From contig NC_087066.1 in assembly GCF_963678635.1 (NCBI RefSeq), forward strand, positions 47,901,129 through 47,965,128: a stretch of 64,000 bases of DNA, given 5' to 3'. Shown here piece by piece: positions 1 to 12,924 of the stretch. Made by a program: the position numbers and the translations under genes. The notes under the pieces are model-generated. The model was not told where the DNA came from. It was given only the letters and a program-made list of their open reading frames with translations, and ran no database searches. This DNA comes from Symsagittifera roscoffensis. Lineage: Eukaryota; Xenacoelomorpha; Acoela; Convolutidae. How positions within the stretch are numbered: the first letter of the stretch is position 1; every line of letters begins with the position of its first letter.

Positions 1-1112
1 GAAACCAACGGTACCCAAACCGGATTAACCCAGTTTAAAACTGGATAATTTATTCTTTTGAAGACTATTATAAAGTCTAAGAAAGAAATAATAAAACACA
101 AAAAAGTCGAAAGACAAACCCATACCACAAACAATTTGATTTTTGAAAAAAGGACACAACCAACAAAACATAAGAAAAACCACAACAAACCCAACATAAA
201 ACGTTGTCACATAACAGGACCTCTCACAAAAACCGCATGCAATCATACTCCCACTCCTGGCCTAACCCACCAGGAAGGACGTCCTGAGCATGCTCTATAG
301 CCGGCCTAACCCACCGTGCTACATCCACGCTTTGTGACCACACTCCTATTTTTAATAAGAGCTACTCAAGGGTGAGTAACTCTTCAAAATAACTGAACTA
401 AAACAAAAAGCTTTTGTGAAAACAACTAACTAAAATCATAATTAAAAAATATTAAACTAATAAAAGTTTTATAAAATGTAAATTACATTATGCAATACAT
501 AGATCAGAATACAACACCAAGGACGAACATCCAAAGACAAAACGACCCTACTACACTCGAGAAAGAATGGCCAACTACAATCAATATGCCGCCCACAATC
601 ACAACTCAAAGGATTTAGAGTACGACTTGACTTCGCAGAAAAGGACTTCATTGAACTAGACCAATGACCACCTCGATGTTCAAGTATACGTACAGATCCG
701 AGTAACCAGGCATCCCCCCCACGCACAATCTCCACGCCATTCCCAGACAAGGTCAAACACAAAGAAGTTCTCATCAATGAAACAGAAAAACCTGACATAG
801 CCAACCATTCTGAAATCAGATTTGAGTTTGTTGCGAAAACCCAGTCGTTGTCTTGAGAAGACACAACGATTGAATCTGGGACTTCTCTAATAAGAAAACC
901 CAGAAGAAATAAGATGTTCGCCAAATACCAACGTCCATCATCCATCCTTTGAATTGCAGAAAGACTATTCTAAAAAACTCTGTAAAACCCGGATGGGTGG
1001 AACCTGATCTAAACTACATTCTATGATTGGATAAATTAGATATTTTACCAATGTAAAGTATTTAATATTAACCAATCATGATCCATCTGACTAACAATCC
1101 ACTTATTTGTAA

Positions 1113-1140
1113 GTGCTGAAATTACTTGTAATTTCAGCAC
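1113..1140. repeat. Perfect hairpin, 12-bp arms, 4-base loop
   Basis: GTGCTGAAATTA and its exact reverse complement are separated by CTTG. No gene adjoins it. Confidence 0.8.
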
Positions 1141-2544
1141 CAGAGAGATTTGAATTTAACTTAGAAGTTAGTTGAACTCTCCCGAGTACTTCAGCAGCCG
1201 CAATAAACCAGTATACCCTAGATCTATTGAGCCTAGCAGAGACTAGTTAAACAACCTGAGACTAGATAGTATAAGAGTAAGATTAGGATCGGTATTAGAC
1301 TAAGAAGTTGCACGAATCTATCCGGCCGAAAATAAGATAGCGTGACGAGCAGACGGTGTACCCTATCCGAAATTACTCTATGAGTTATACCCATCGGTCC
1401 TAACTCAGAAGCTCCACCAGATTTTTGTGGCCATATATAATTTTTGACCTATACAAATTACAAGCTGTAATAGTATTTAGCAGGACATAATTCTTTAAAT
1501 GGGTGCAGAAGAAAGGATGTTAGCTGGGATTCAGACTTAGTTTTTCACTAAACTTGAGAAGAAAACTGAAATGCAATTAGGAAACATTTTAGCGCTGAAA
1601 ACTTAAATCAAAATGAAAGAACTGTTCATAAAATTTTCGTCCATTTTTTTTTTGCTTTTTTGTGACTATGGAAGGAGAGAGTGATATATTTTAAATTTAT
1701 GATAAAGATACATTTTAGATAAATATGAGAACTCAAAAGATTCCACCTTCTTTTTTTCTAATTACAATGCGTCATAAAAAAAAGAAACAGCTAGCAAGGA
1801 AGGTAGCTCTGCGAAGTTTGGATGTAAAGTTGAAGAAAGTTGAGCCAACAGCTATATCGAAATTCTGTCCTTCAATTGGTTGAAAAAAACATGGGAGACT
1901 GGTTGCTCAAAAAGCAGCAGAGATCACTTCAAGTAGAAAACAATTAGTAATTGCTTTGCAGATTCAATAAGTTGAATAGCTTCTATACCTTCTTTACCAC
2001 CATTAGAATAAATGCCTTCTGTCAAAAATAAAGTCCCAATTTAGTTTATCGAACACAAAAATAAAACACAGTTGAACTTAAACTTATACACATTGTTGAA
2101 ATTACATTTGGGCGTGCTCCCTTTCAAACTTAGTATAAATTGGTCCCATAATTGTAAATATGAGTATATAATTTTAGAGATGTTCAGCCAAAAATAGATG
2201 CAAAAAATACCAAATGGTTTAGTTGATGAGGGGATCGAATCCCTGAGAAAAAAAGTCCGTAACAACCCCACCCCCCTAAACTTGCCTTTTGTATTTTTGA
2301 ATGCCGAAACAAAGTCTAACACCGAGTCGAAAGTGAGTCAACCACAGTAGGAAAATGGTCAAATACTAATTCGAAACATAGTTAAACAGATGTTTGAGCT
2401 CAGTAAAAACATGGTTCACTTTTATATCAATGAATACCAAAGCAGAATCCACCTCAAAAAAATGGCTTCACTCGATCTTAGACAAAATACAAATTTTTGA
2501 ATGTAGATAAAAAAAAGAACATTGAGGCTAATTTGTTTTTGATT

Positions 2545-2583
2545 TTTTAGACTTCTGAAATAATTAGTTTCAGAAGTCTAAAA
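2545..2583. repeat. Perfect hairpin, 16-bp arms, 7-base loop
   Basis: TTTTAGACTTCTGAAA and its exact reverse complement flank TAATTAG. It could be the end-to-end remnant of a foldback element. Confidence 0.8.
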
Positions 2584-5500
2584 CTTTTTTTGTCTCACTC
2601 GATATCTAATTCACTTGAGGCAAACAGTGCTGATAACAAGTCAAAGCGGTCGCAAACTTTGACACATCCACTTCATAACGATAAATCAGGTTTCATATGA
2701 TAGCTTAGGCATTGAAAAATGACTTTTTAACCAACTTTTTAGGTTTTTGTCTAGGTTTCAGCAATAGTGTCGAACGTTTCAGCTGAAATAAGTATGGTTT
2801 CTGGTCAAAAAATTAAATTTCTGCAAACCTTAGTAGTAAGACGCAATTTTAGACACCACAAGTTAAAAACCTGGTCTTAATTGGTAAATGGTTATTTGTT
2901 TTAGGCTTTAGCTGACACAAATTGAGTTTTTGGTGTCAAAATTGAGCTCCAAATGTCGTGTTTGACCTTTTAAAGGAAACTACTGAGTAAAACCCTACAA
3001 GACTAATTTTAGAAATCGGTTTATAAGGCTGAAACGTACGTATCAGAATGTGTGGTTTTCATTTCAGTCACAAAAATTTTGCGTTTTAAGGCAAAATTGT
3101 GGAAAATATGGGTAGATGATAGGAATCCTCGATTTACTAACCAAATTTTGAACTCAAAAAATTTCATAAGGTGTTACTTTGAGCCATTAAGCTTATAGTT
3201 TTAGTCTACTAATTTTTCTAAAAATTTTTGGCACTCTTATTGCTGGAACTGGCGTTTTAGAAGCCGCAATCTAGATTTTTAGTTTCAAAACTCTAAGCCC
3301 AAGTGATCATACAATTGTTTCAGTTAAAAAAAAAACAAAGTTTCAGCCCCAAAACAATAATAATCAAATTCTCAAATATAAGCTTTTGATGTTTTAAACT
3401 AGTTTATAACTCTTTTTTACACTAGACCAGCTATCAAAAAACATTTTTTGATTTAAATGAAGAAGTTGAGAGAGCTTGGGAATTTTGGTTTTAGATTTTT
3501 AAAACTTAAGATATCAAAAATTAGTTTTTCTCAAACGCTTTGCTTGTTAAGAGATAAAAAGCAAGACCAATCAAGACTTTGGCCAAAATTCAAGGTAAAA
3601 AAACCCAACCTCAGCGGCTAGAAATTCAAGTTTCAGGTTATAGTTTCGTTCTTCAAAAAATCAAATCATTAGGAAAAAATTTAGTGTTTTAAACAGGTAA
3701 TAACCTCAAAAAATATACAATTAAGTACCTCAGCGTAAAAAATCTAACAGATAGCTTCACAGAAAGAAAGTTCTAGGATTCATTCAGAGGTTTTGAGTAC
3801 AAAAATTTTTACTATAAAAAACAAATCAGAAGAAATAGTTTTCAAAAATTTTTTTTGCAGCAATTCATTTTGATAAGTTTCGACAAAAAGCAAGTTTTTC
3901 ATGGAAGTTTTCAAAACTACTTCACACACTGATCGACAAAAACAAAAATTACTACCGTCAAACTTTAATGTGAACACGTTTCCAAATTTAAAACTCAAAT
4001 TAGGAAGCAAAGTCTTCAACATTATATGATATATCACTTACACTGAAAAGGATCATATGAGTATATTATCAAAACACCCAAACTTTGATGAAAACGAATT
4101 ATACGTATTTTTTTGACAGTGCCTTCTTGAAATAGACCAAATTCTTCAGTGAACAAGAATACCAATTACCATAAATTGAATACCACAAGATCGATTAATT
4201 GCTTCCTCTCCAATCGTTTTACTACCCAAACCCGAGTTTTTTCAAAATTAGAAACCAACTTTTATCACAACAAAATCTATACTATACAAATTTCGTAGTT
4301 ACAAAAGGAAGAAAAATTTAAGAATCATTACCTTTAAAAAGGTTTTGCTGTTAAAAAATTTTCAAGCATATCTTAATAAGTACTTATTTTAAAAGGAATG
4401 CTTTATAGTTTCATTTCCAATTTTCATGAGGTGAAAACAACAGCATAAAACAACACAACAGGTAAATTTAAATCCACAAAAATTTTATGGTACACACCAA
4501 CATCTAAAACGATCAAGTCATCTGTTTGTCCAAACATCCAAATCCAAATAATCACGAATCAACCACTTTTTCCCGCAACAAAACCCAAAAACAGACAGCT
4601 TACATATTAGTAACTAGCAAATTTACTTGAAAAGCCTTAAGTAGTGTTGATAGTAAGTTCAAGCTATAAGGATTGAAGGATCAACTTAAGGAATTAACAG
4701 GACTAATCGAAGATCATAAAATAAACGCAGCATATAATCCAAATCAACCTAGGAACAAACAAAACCACTCTCAGTTTTGTTACGAAAACCAGCCTAATAT
4801 CGAGAGAAACTTTCAGTCAACTATGATAGTGTATCTAAGTCTGGCGAAGAAATTAGTTACAAAATTGGTATAATTTTTGTATCCAGAGCAGCAACAATAA
4901 CAAATTATACCCCTTTTTCCAAAAACAGTTTGAAATTTCTTTTCCTAAAGGACACACATAATCAATTGAAAAATAAGAAAACAACTACAAGAGAAAAAGT
5001 TAGTAAGCCTGGGTTGGTGTTCATGAAGGTTCCTTTGGAAGAACTCACTGCCTTTCCGCACCCTGAACCAATTCACAAATTCAACGTACAGAAAAGCTTG
5101 AAAAAAATCAAAATCAAGGTAAAGAAAAGAAAGCAAAATGCGAAGGCACTGGAAGAGAAACTCGAGGCAGCAGAAAAAAAGTTGAAATTTGTGGTTTCCT
5201 ACTAAAATCTTCTGGAAAATAAAACCAGATGAAAATTGTACGCAGCAGATGCAGTAGAAAAGAAAAAATAATTGGTTTTCCATAACATTCATCTTAAAAA
5301 AAAGAACAGCAATGAGTCTAATAAAACAAAGCAAAACTACACTTTGATAAGTTTGATGTTTCAAGTTTAATATACGATTAAAAGCCAAACTCATTTTCTT
5401 TTTGAGAAATGTGATTAACATGATGAAAACCGTATTAAAAGCGTTAGCATAGATGAAAAAACTTTTCTTTTAAAAAAAAAGAGGTGAGTTGTAAAATTGC

Positions 5501-6681
5501 TATAGTTATAAAAAACAATGGAATCATAACTCTTTAGTCTAATTTTTTGACTTTCTTCTAGTCATAACCTGTTCAAATTATATCTTTTTTCTAACCAATT
5601 TTTTAAAGTATAACTTTTTCAACTCACCAATTAGATTAGATTACTAAGCAAACTAGCAACTTAGGCTAGATTACTAAGAAACCAGCATTTTTCGCTTAGT
5701 AAAATCACAAAATCAAAAGATATTTTAGCTGTGGTCATGTTATGCTTAAATATGATTGCGCATTTTAAAAATCCTAATACTGAAAATTTTTAAACAGTTT
5801 TAATAAACTCTTATTAGAACTGAGGCAATCGATTTGCATTTCAAAAGTAAATTGACATAATCTATAAAATTCATGAGATGCAAATTTTTTCAACACTTCT
5901 TAAGTGTCTGAACAAAATTTCCAAGCCCAATTACATTTGCATTGGTCAATGAAATAATAATGTAACAAAAATAATTGTGTCTTCAAATAAATGTAAATTG
6001 TTTGCACGATGTTTTCCATAGGTTGCCATAGAGGGATCTTCATTGAAAACAGATAAATATTAATTCTTAAAAATAAATTTCATTGTCTTTTGTGTTAAGT
6101 TGCTGTTGGTAAGGTTTGCATTTGTGCTTTCAATTTGACTCCATCTTAAAACTGACTTTCTGAAAAAACAGGTTTCGATATAATGACTGCTGATTATTTC
6201 TTGGAAATAAAATTTTTTTTGTTCTCTTGTTCTCCTCAATTGTGTTGTTCTCGTACTTGATTTTTAGGTATGCTAGTAGTAGGTTGTGTTTGATTTTCCA
6301 ATGGTGACAGATCAGTTTCCAATTGAGAAACATTGAAACTGGTAGTATATTGTATTTCAGTTGAAATTCAGATGAATCAATTTTTTGTCTGTCACAGCAT
6401 GTCTTAATTGCTCAATTTAGTTGTTTTTCAATTAATATTGCTGAATTCGTTGTTATATTGCTTAGGAGTACTGCTGAGTAATGCAAATAGCTTATGACTA
6501 GAGCATTAATTCATAGCAATCTAATTTGGATTGTCGGCGGTCTTTTTATTGATTATAACGTTTTGATTTTGCAGGCAATTTTTCTTATTATACTTTCAAC
6601 ATCACCTTGGAAAGTAATGAGGTGCTAAAGAGTTACCCCCAAAAAATTTTTTTTGTGGTTTTCCTTCTATTTTAATATCAT

Positions 6682-7520
6682 CTAGAAAAATACTGAATTT
6701 TGTATTGTTGGTTCTAGCTTCATGTTTTTTTGGCTAAATATGATCAGTTCCTTTTTGCTTGTTTGGAGTTTTAAATGGTGTCTTGTAAAGTATGGAGACA
6801 ATTGTTCACATGATTCCTGTAACATATGTAGAGTATTATCAACGTTATTATCATCGCAAATTATTAGTGTGTCGTCTGCAGATTTCACTGCCGTGCTCTT
6901 TTTGGTTAAATATAAGTATAAGTCATTGGTGACTAGGTTGAAGATTAAGGGTCCCAAAATTGTACCTTGCGGTACACCTTGGTGGAGTGAGATCCAATCG
7001 GATTTTTTGTGTTGTTTACTACAGTTTTTTGTCGTTTGTTGCTCATGAAACTATTACTCATATTTTTTGCTGGTTCAGAAAAATCCAGATCCTTCAGTTT
7101 ATTCTTTTTAAGTGATCATGACTGAATGAAACGGAAGCTTTTGATAGATCTAATAGAGATGCGGCAATGAACTTGTTTTCATCCATTGATTCATCCATTG
7201 AATTTGTTTTCATCCAAAAATCAGTGCAATAGAGAATTGCGTCAATTGCAGAATTGACGCAATTCTGAAACCAAAGTGGATGTTACTGAGCTGGTTATTA
7301 ATCAATAGATGTTCATTGATCTGTTTGCATAACAACTTTTCAAAATATTTTGAGAGTGCACCTGTTATTGAGATTGGTCTGCTATTCGCAGCTTTTTCTT
7401 GGTCCTCTATTTTTTATATTGGGCTAACAATGGCTTTTTTTAGTATGGCTGGGAGTGAATTGGTTTTTTTTTGTATTCATTCACCAGAAATGTGAGGTAT
7501 GGGTAAGTTTCATTGCATCC
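6682..7520 (-). pseudogene. Non-LTR retrotransposon reverse transcriptase relic
   Basis: Read on the minus strand, the first part (about 7450-7270) gives L-P-A-I-L-K-K-A-I-V, R-P-I-S-I and L-S-K-Y-F-E-K-L-L, the finger region of non-LTR reverse transcriptases. Further on come G-V-P-Q-G-T-I-L-G-P-L-I-F-N and the catalytic A-D-D-T (with Ser in place of the usual Phe or Tyr before it), then L-K-L-Q-T-S-K. An in-frame stop after S-P-I and frame breaks between blocks show it is dead. The clade is of the CR1/L2/Jockey type by motif; I cannot place it further. Confidence 0.82.
7233..7266. repeat. Perfect hairpin, 15-bp arms, 4-base loop
   Basis: AGAATTGCGTCAATT and its reverse complement around GCAG, inside the reverse transcriptase relic. 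Confidence 0.75.
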
Positions 7521-8263
7521 ATCTCTTAAAGCCCACGCTGTTATGTCAGATGGTCCAGTTGGCTGATTCACATTGAAATTATTGAGTTCTTTTTTTTATG
7601 CTCATCTCCACTTATAATCTGTAAAGTAACATGCTGTTTGCCATTTTTAGTCGTTTTAGTGTTTCTAATGATTACTTCATCAGCATTGCTGACATTTTTA
7701 AATTTTTTTTCTCAAAAAAACATCGAATTCTCAAAAACGTGTAAAACTGCTAGAAAGTTCGCCATTTTAAAGTTTTTGTTTATTACTTAAACAAAAGAGT
7801 TTTTCAACGATGCAACTTTATTGGATGATTTTTTACAGTTTCTAGTGTCATTTATATTGTTCCATAACTGCCGCTCAGTTGTTTTTGGGTTAAATAAATT
7901 TGATATGAAACTATCTTCTTGAAATATAATTTTAGTTTTGTCGCTACGAATATTAACAATTCTGGCTGGTGCAAATATTTAAAAACAATTAATTATATTA
8001 GAACTGAAAATATTGAACATTTTTTCAGGGTTGTTTTGCCTGTAGAAGGTTATAATAAGTTAATATTAATGTTTGTTAAGGCAGTTTCAAAATCGGTTTC
8101 TGAATAGTTTGATTCATCAAAGATTTTACGGTAAAACGGCACCGTTTTATCAATTAGATTTAATTCGGATACCAAAATTAGTGCCGAATGGTCATTTTAA
8201 GATGACAGTGAAATTGAAAACTTTGTTTTTCAAATCTTTTGAATTCAAGTCAATAATAATATA

Positions 8264-8900
8264 ATCAGTTAGCGGTTTTGAATGAGTTGGTATTGATTGA
8301 TTGGCAACTTCTAAGTTAAAAGGCATTAAAACGGTCTCCAAAACTTCCTTTCTTCGGAATTTAAATAATTAAGATTATAGTATCCCATAAGAATAATGTT
8401 TGAATAATTTGACAGCTTAAAATCAGTTGATAAATCAATATCTTCAAAAATTTCTGTTTTGTTGATTTTATTTGGGTTGTATGAAATGTTCATTAGTGTT
8501 GTTTGTTCAGTTTTGTTTTATAGTGAATTAAATTTCACCCAGATGCTGTCATATTTCTGCTGGAGCAAGTTTAAGTCTGTACGTAGTTTGAGGTTCAATA
8601 ATTTGGGAATGAGCATCATCATTTGTCCGCCTTTTGCCTTTTCGCTTTCTACTGTTGATCTATCACATCGGAAAGCGACAAAATGATCACTATCTAATGT
8701 CCATTAGCTGTTGTCATTCGATTCATTGAACCATGTCTCATTGAACCCAGAAATTATTTTCCTTCGACAAATGTTGACTAGTTCTATAAGATTAGATCTT
8801 TTTCTGGTTAAACTCTCGCAGTTCAGCTGTAGAATTTTTAAGCTGCTCTGTAATCACGTAGTTCTCTGGTATTTCATAAAAATTTGAAGATGGAACTAGG
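8264..8900 (-). pseudogene. Non-LTR retrotransposon endonuclease relic (copy A)
   Basis: On the minus strand the region reads I-I-S-G-F-N-E-T-W-F-N-E-S, like the E-T-W catalytic block of apurinic-type endonucleases, and later an M-G-Y-Y-N-L-N-Y block resembling G-D-F-N with the catalytic Asp lost. Several stops interrupt it. It lies upstream of the reverse transcriptase relic on the same strand, so both belong to one ORF2. Confidence 0.6.
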
Positions 8901-9486
8901 TTTGGGTTAATGTCTCCGCAGCCCAATAGGAACCTTGCTAATATAATTGAAAAAATGAATTTTAGTAATAAATTGTAATAATGCTAAAAATATGTGCTTG
9001 AGAAGCACTTTAATCATGATGAAAGTGCGCTTGAGAGGCACCCAACTAGACCTATTGGATAAAAAACTGGCAACCCATGAAAGCCTCTCAGTTTTATCAA
9101 ATTTACTTAATTCTTGAAATATAATAAAATAATCGCAATTGATAAACATTTTATGTTTTTAGATTGTTTTCATCAACGTTAAAGGATAAAAAAAATTAAA
9201 AAAAAACCGACTGTTTTCTGGCTTCGACCTCTGTTTTTTCCAAGCCGCTCGCTTAGAATACTATGTAAGGCATTTTTGCAAGCCGCTCGCTTAGCATACT
9301 ATATCGAAGCTGGAATCTCTCGTGCCAGAAAAAAATAAGCCAAATATCAGCAGTTTATGCCAACCAATTAGAACTCAGGTTCCAAAAACTCAAAAAAATA
9401 TTGCTCATTTTAGGATTGAGTTTTCTAACTGATTCCACTCTCTACCCTTGATGGAAATTCTCTTGAAAATCTTGAGAAGAAAGAAA

Positions 9487-10592
9487 ACAAGACTGCTCGT
9501 AACAGGGCGAAGCCCTGAATGTTCCGACTGCCCTTTAAGGTTTATGGAGCAGTAATAACACAAAAAAATTGAATAAAATAAAACAGACTGAAAAAAAAAA
9601 TTTCTAAAATTTAAAATTTTTTATGAAAATCATCCATCCACACGCCATATAAAGTACAAAAGGATAGATTTCGCTCCTTGTAACAAACCAATTATGGCAA
9701 ACAAGCTTCTTTTAACCAATTTGGAACAATTTCTAAAACGGATTGACTCTCCGCTTACGCGTTAATAGCACGAAATATATCGCGCGTTAATTGTCCCAAA
9801 TTGGCCTAAATGGCAATCTTTAAACCCCCGTAACTTTACGAAAAACGATCACAGGTAAAATATCTTTTCAAATTTGAGCTCAGGACAACAATACCTTTCG
9901 GAACAATGATCAACAAGAAAACAAAACAAAACAACGACAAATAGCAGGCCGGATCAATTTCTAACAATTCAAACTTCCAATACTATAAAAAAAGCGTTTT
10001 GTTTTTACGCGTTTTCTATTGCATTGTTGTGGGTTTCCGGGGTAATTTCCAATGAAGGGCGCATATTCTCAGTCTGATTACAGAAATGGTCCAATGTGAG
10101 ACGTATCAATTGTTGCTATGCTTTCACCCAAGGTTTCTTGCTTCTTTAACCTGTTTTCCTAAATTAACCTCTTTTCAGTTGGGTATCCCAACGCCCTAAA
10201 CAACGCCTATATCACAACGCCTTAAAAAATGACTGCATTCATCTTAAAATTGAAGTTTTTTACGACAAACTGTTTCTCGAACCTCAAAGATATTGTTCTT
10301 CTACTGATAATTTTTGCCATTTCCGATTGATTGCTCTGCGTCTAAAAACTCAAAGATTTCTTACCATCTTTCGAAAAGTTTCACTCGTTAGGTTTGCTGC
10401 TGAAAAAAAACGTCGTGCAAAACAGTCAATAAGTATGGATGCGAAATTCCAAAATGAATCGAAAAAGGCACGCTGAAAAGCCGGGTCTGAAAAACATTCT
10501 CTCGAAAAGCAGGGTCCCACAAGGCAAATAAAAATCGAGGTATGAGCCACCCCGAGCACAAATATTCCGTTACTTTCGTATCGAAAGTCGGA
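9487..10592 (+). mobile_element. 1.1-kb mobile element (insertion in copy A)
   Basis: Present in copy A and absent from copy B at the same site. Ends read GACTGCTCGTAACAGGGCGA and TTTCGTATCGAAAGTCGGAA. A shortened copy lies inverted at 12925-13440, and its middle part recurs at 11600-12015. No transposase is visible; short frames rich in Lys/Arg/Gln occur in the middle part but are broken in this copy. Confidence 0.7.
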
Positions 10593-11342
10593 ACAAGCTA
10601 AATGAAGTTCTTATTAAACTCTTCCACACGCCATGTAAAGTAGAAAATGATTTACAAAATGAATCTGATAAAATTTTATTGAGAGCAAAAAGATTGCCTC
10701 AGTTAACAAAGTCGGAACTATAACTACTAATTTTGATCATATATTTTGAAACATTTTTGAAACAAATTTGTTGGCGAATAGTTAGCTGCATATTTAATCA
10801 AATTTTTTTAGGCGATTAGGACTTGTGTTCGAGTGATTCTTTTGTTCCGACTTGTGAAGAGTGAAATTTCAATGCTTGGATCAGCTTATTTATTCAGTCA
10901 ATTCTCCACTATCTAAGTATTTGTCTAAAAACTTTAATAACTCTTGTCCAGAGCCTAAATGTAATTTCTTAAATCTCTTATGAGCTTTTGAAAATAAGTG
11001 CAGTTTGAAAAGAGATTTTTTCCTCCAAACAAATGATTTTCTTAGTTTTTTATAGCTATCAAATCACAGCTCTCTTTCTCTCTCTCTCCTCTCTCAGAGC
11101 TCCAGGGATCAAAATTTAAAATAAAGTCATCAATTATGAAAAAAATTAAAATGACCAATCAAATTTTTGGTTTAAACAAAGCACGTAACTTTTCAAGCGC
11201 TCAATTGGTGAATTAACTCGTAATCAAAAAGGTTCAAAGTGCATACCGGCTATTTGTATTAAATCTGATATTTTGTTAACAATCTCGAGAGGCAAACAGA
11301 CTCTTTTATAAGACGAGCTCATTTGTTATTATTCACCACAGT

Positions 11343-11387
11343 CAGCATGTTTGGTCCAAATAAATATATTGTTGACCAAACATGCTG
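11343..11387. repeat. Hairpin, 14-bp perfect arms
   Basis: CAGCATGTTTGGTC and its reverse complement around a 17-base AT-rich loop, with weaker pairing continuing outward for about 12 bases. Confidence 0.7.
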
Positions 11388-11599
11388 ATTATGGTGAAAA
11401 AAATGCAGTTAAAACTGCATTGGACAAAACTAAAATTGTGACTCTTCCAGATTCAATTGTACGACAAAAAATATTTGGTAATAATTAGTAAGTGTGACAA
11501 AATAATAGTCAAGCAGAAAAAATTGATGGTCCATGCACACTTTTTTCAAAACTTCATTTAAAGATAAATCGAGAAAAATTAATTTACTGAGGAATATGC

Positions 11600-12015
11600 A
11601 CCAGCGAGCAATTGTTTCTATGCTTTCACCAAGGTTTCTTGGTTGATTAAATTTACCTCTTTTCAGTTGGTTGCCCAACGCCCTAAACAACGCCTATATC
11701 ACAACGCCTTAAAAAATAGCTGCATCCATCTTAAAATTGAAGTTGCTTCTCGAACCTCAAAGATGCTGTGATAATTTCTGTCATTTCCGATTGATTGCCT
11801 TGGGTCTAAAAACTCAAAGATTATTTGCAATCTTTCGAAAAGTTTCACTCGTTAGGTTTGCTGCTGAAAAAAAACGTCGTGCAAAACAGTCAATAAGTAT
11901 TGATGCAAAACTCCAGAATGATTCAAAAAAGGCAAGCTGAAAAGCAGGGTCTGAAAAACAACGTCTCGAAAAGCAGGGTCTCACCAGGCAAATAAAAATC
12001 GAGGTATGAGCCAAT
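11600..12015 (+). mobile_element. Partial copy of the 1.1-kb element (middle part)
   Basis: Close match to about 10115-10550 in the same orientation. It holds a 67-codon open frame (11737-11940) with K-K-R-R-A-K-Q-S; the equivalent frame in the other copy is similar but ends in stops. I do not recognise it. Confidence 0.65.
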
Positions 12016-12374
12016 GGTTGATTGTCGGTGTTTTTCGAGCACTATAATAGTTTTATCACGTTTTTTTTTAAATAAATTTGTGGCTTTCAAAATATTTTGG
12101 AGGTAACAAAAATTCATTCATATGATTGAAAGCTTATATTATTTTTTCTTTCGACTTCTAATCTACTGAAACGCTGCAAGTATAGGACCGAAGATTGAAA
12201 AATAACTACTGGAAAGTATGAGACCCGGCTGCTAATCTACTGAGCTACTAAAATTGCTTTTTCAATGATTCAAAACTATTTAGTGCAAAATTGATACTAG
12301 TTTTCGTAGTGAAGTTGTTATATCCCGAAATGATTTGCTGAAACGCTTTTCACCAAAAATTTATGAAAAAAAAT

Positions 12375-12730
12375 GCTGGCTATTATAATAATAATCATAA
12401 TAATTGTTGTTCCTGCGAATCGCAGAGGAGCTATCAGTAGGCCTTAACAGTCCTGGTGAGGATAGTCCATTTGTATTATCTCCCCACATTCCAGACAGTG
12501 TTATTTTGCTGAGCGAAGCTGTTTTAAGCGACTCAAGGCCGTTTTTTTGCGTCTAGATTTTTTACGTGGTACCACTATTGCAGCCAAATTTGTTCAAATT
12601 TGTGGTAGACCTGAAGGTGGAGGTCAAGTGAGAGCTTGTCCTCACACATTATCATTGCCATGGCATGGGATCGAAGACACGATCTGACGTTTTCAAAGTG
12701 AACGCCATACCACTGTGCTAAGTGCCTCCT
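12375..12730 (-). mobile_element. tRNA-derived SINE
   Basis: The minus strand begins GGCACTTAGCACAGTGG, a good pol III A box (TAGCACAGTGG). A B box, GTGTCTTCGATCCC, follows at 12667-12680 with tRNA-like spacing. After a roughly 250-base body it ends in a short ATT/TTA-rich tail at 12375-12410 (plus strand TTATAATAATAATCATAATA). This head-body-tail order is that of a tRNA-derived SINE. I see no second copy in the window. Confidence 0.72.
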
Positions 12731-12924
12731 GGCTATTGAAGAGATAACCTGAAACTTGACCCTGAAATTATTTTTCTTCTGAGGCAAAGTTTTTTTTTCT
12801 GAGGGAAAGTCAAGAAGGTGCAAGTCATATTATATTCTCTGATGACAGAAAAAAGTTTGCCTGCTATCGCTAGGGTGATTTGTGGAGTATTTCTATTCAG
12901 TTTTGTCCAGATTAGGGGCCAGAT

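Larger units (their letters stand above)
1..6650. other. AT-rich DNA without a gene I can support
   Basis: Short open frames occur on both strands (for example 469-945 minus and 4673-5205 plus) but show no family motif or splice context. Two short perfect hairpins at 1113-1140 and 2545-2583 are listed separately. Otherwise I see only low-complexity AT-rich sequence. Confidence 0.5.
7640..11230 (+). repeat. Segmental duplication, copy A
   Basis: Matches 13523-17850 in the same orientation: both hold the endonuclease relic, paired motifs reading CAAGCCGCTCGCTTAG, then AAGCTAAATGAAGTTCTTAT, a CT-rich tract and AAGCACGTAACTTTTCAAGC. Copy A has an extra 1.1 kb at 9487-10592 that copy B lacks. Confidence 0.85.

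Noticed and set aside
469-945. 158-codon minus-strand open frame, less AT-rich than its surroundings
   Set aside because: No family motif, no splice context, odd Cys/Trp-rich make-up; the opposite strand is equally unconvincing. Possibly an old transposon fragment, but I cannot support a gene.
4673-5205. Two basic plus-strand frames, the second with a coiled-coil-like Lys/Glu end
   Set aside because: Short, no ATG context for the second, no conserved motif. A gag-like relic was considered but no zinc-knuckle pattern is present.
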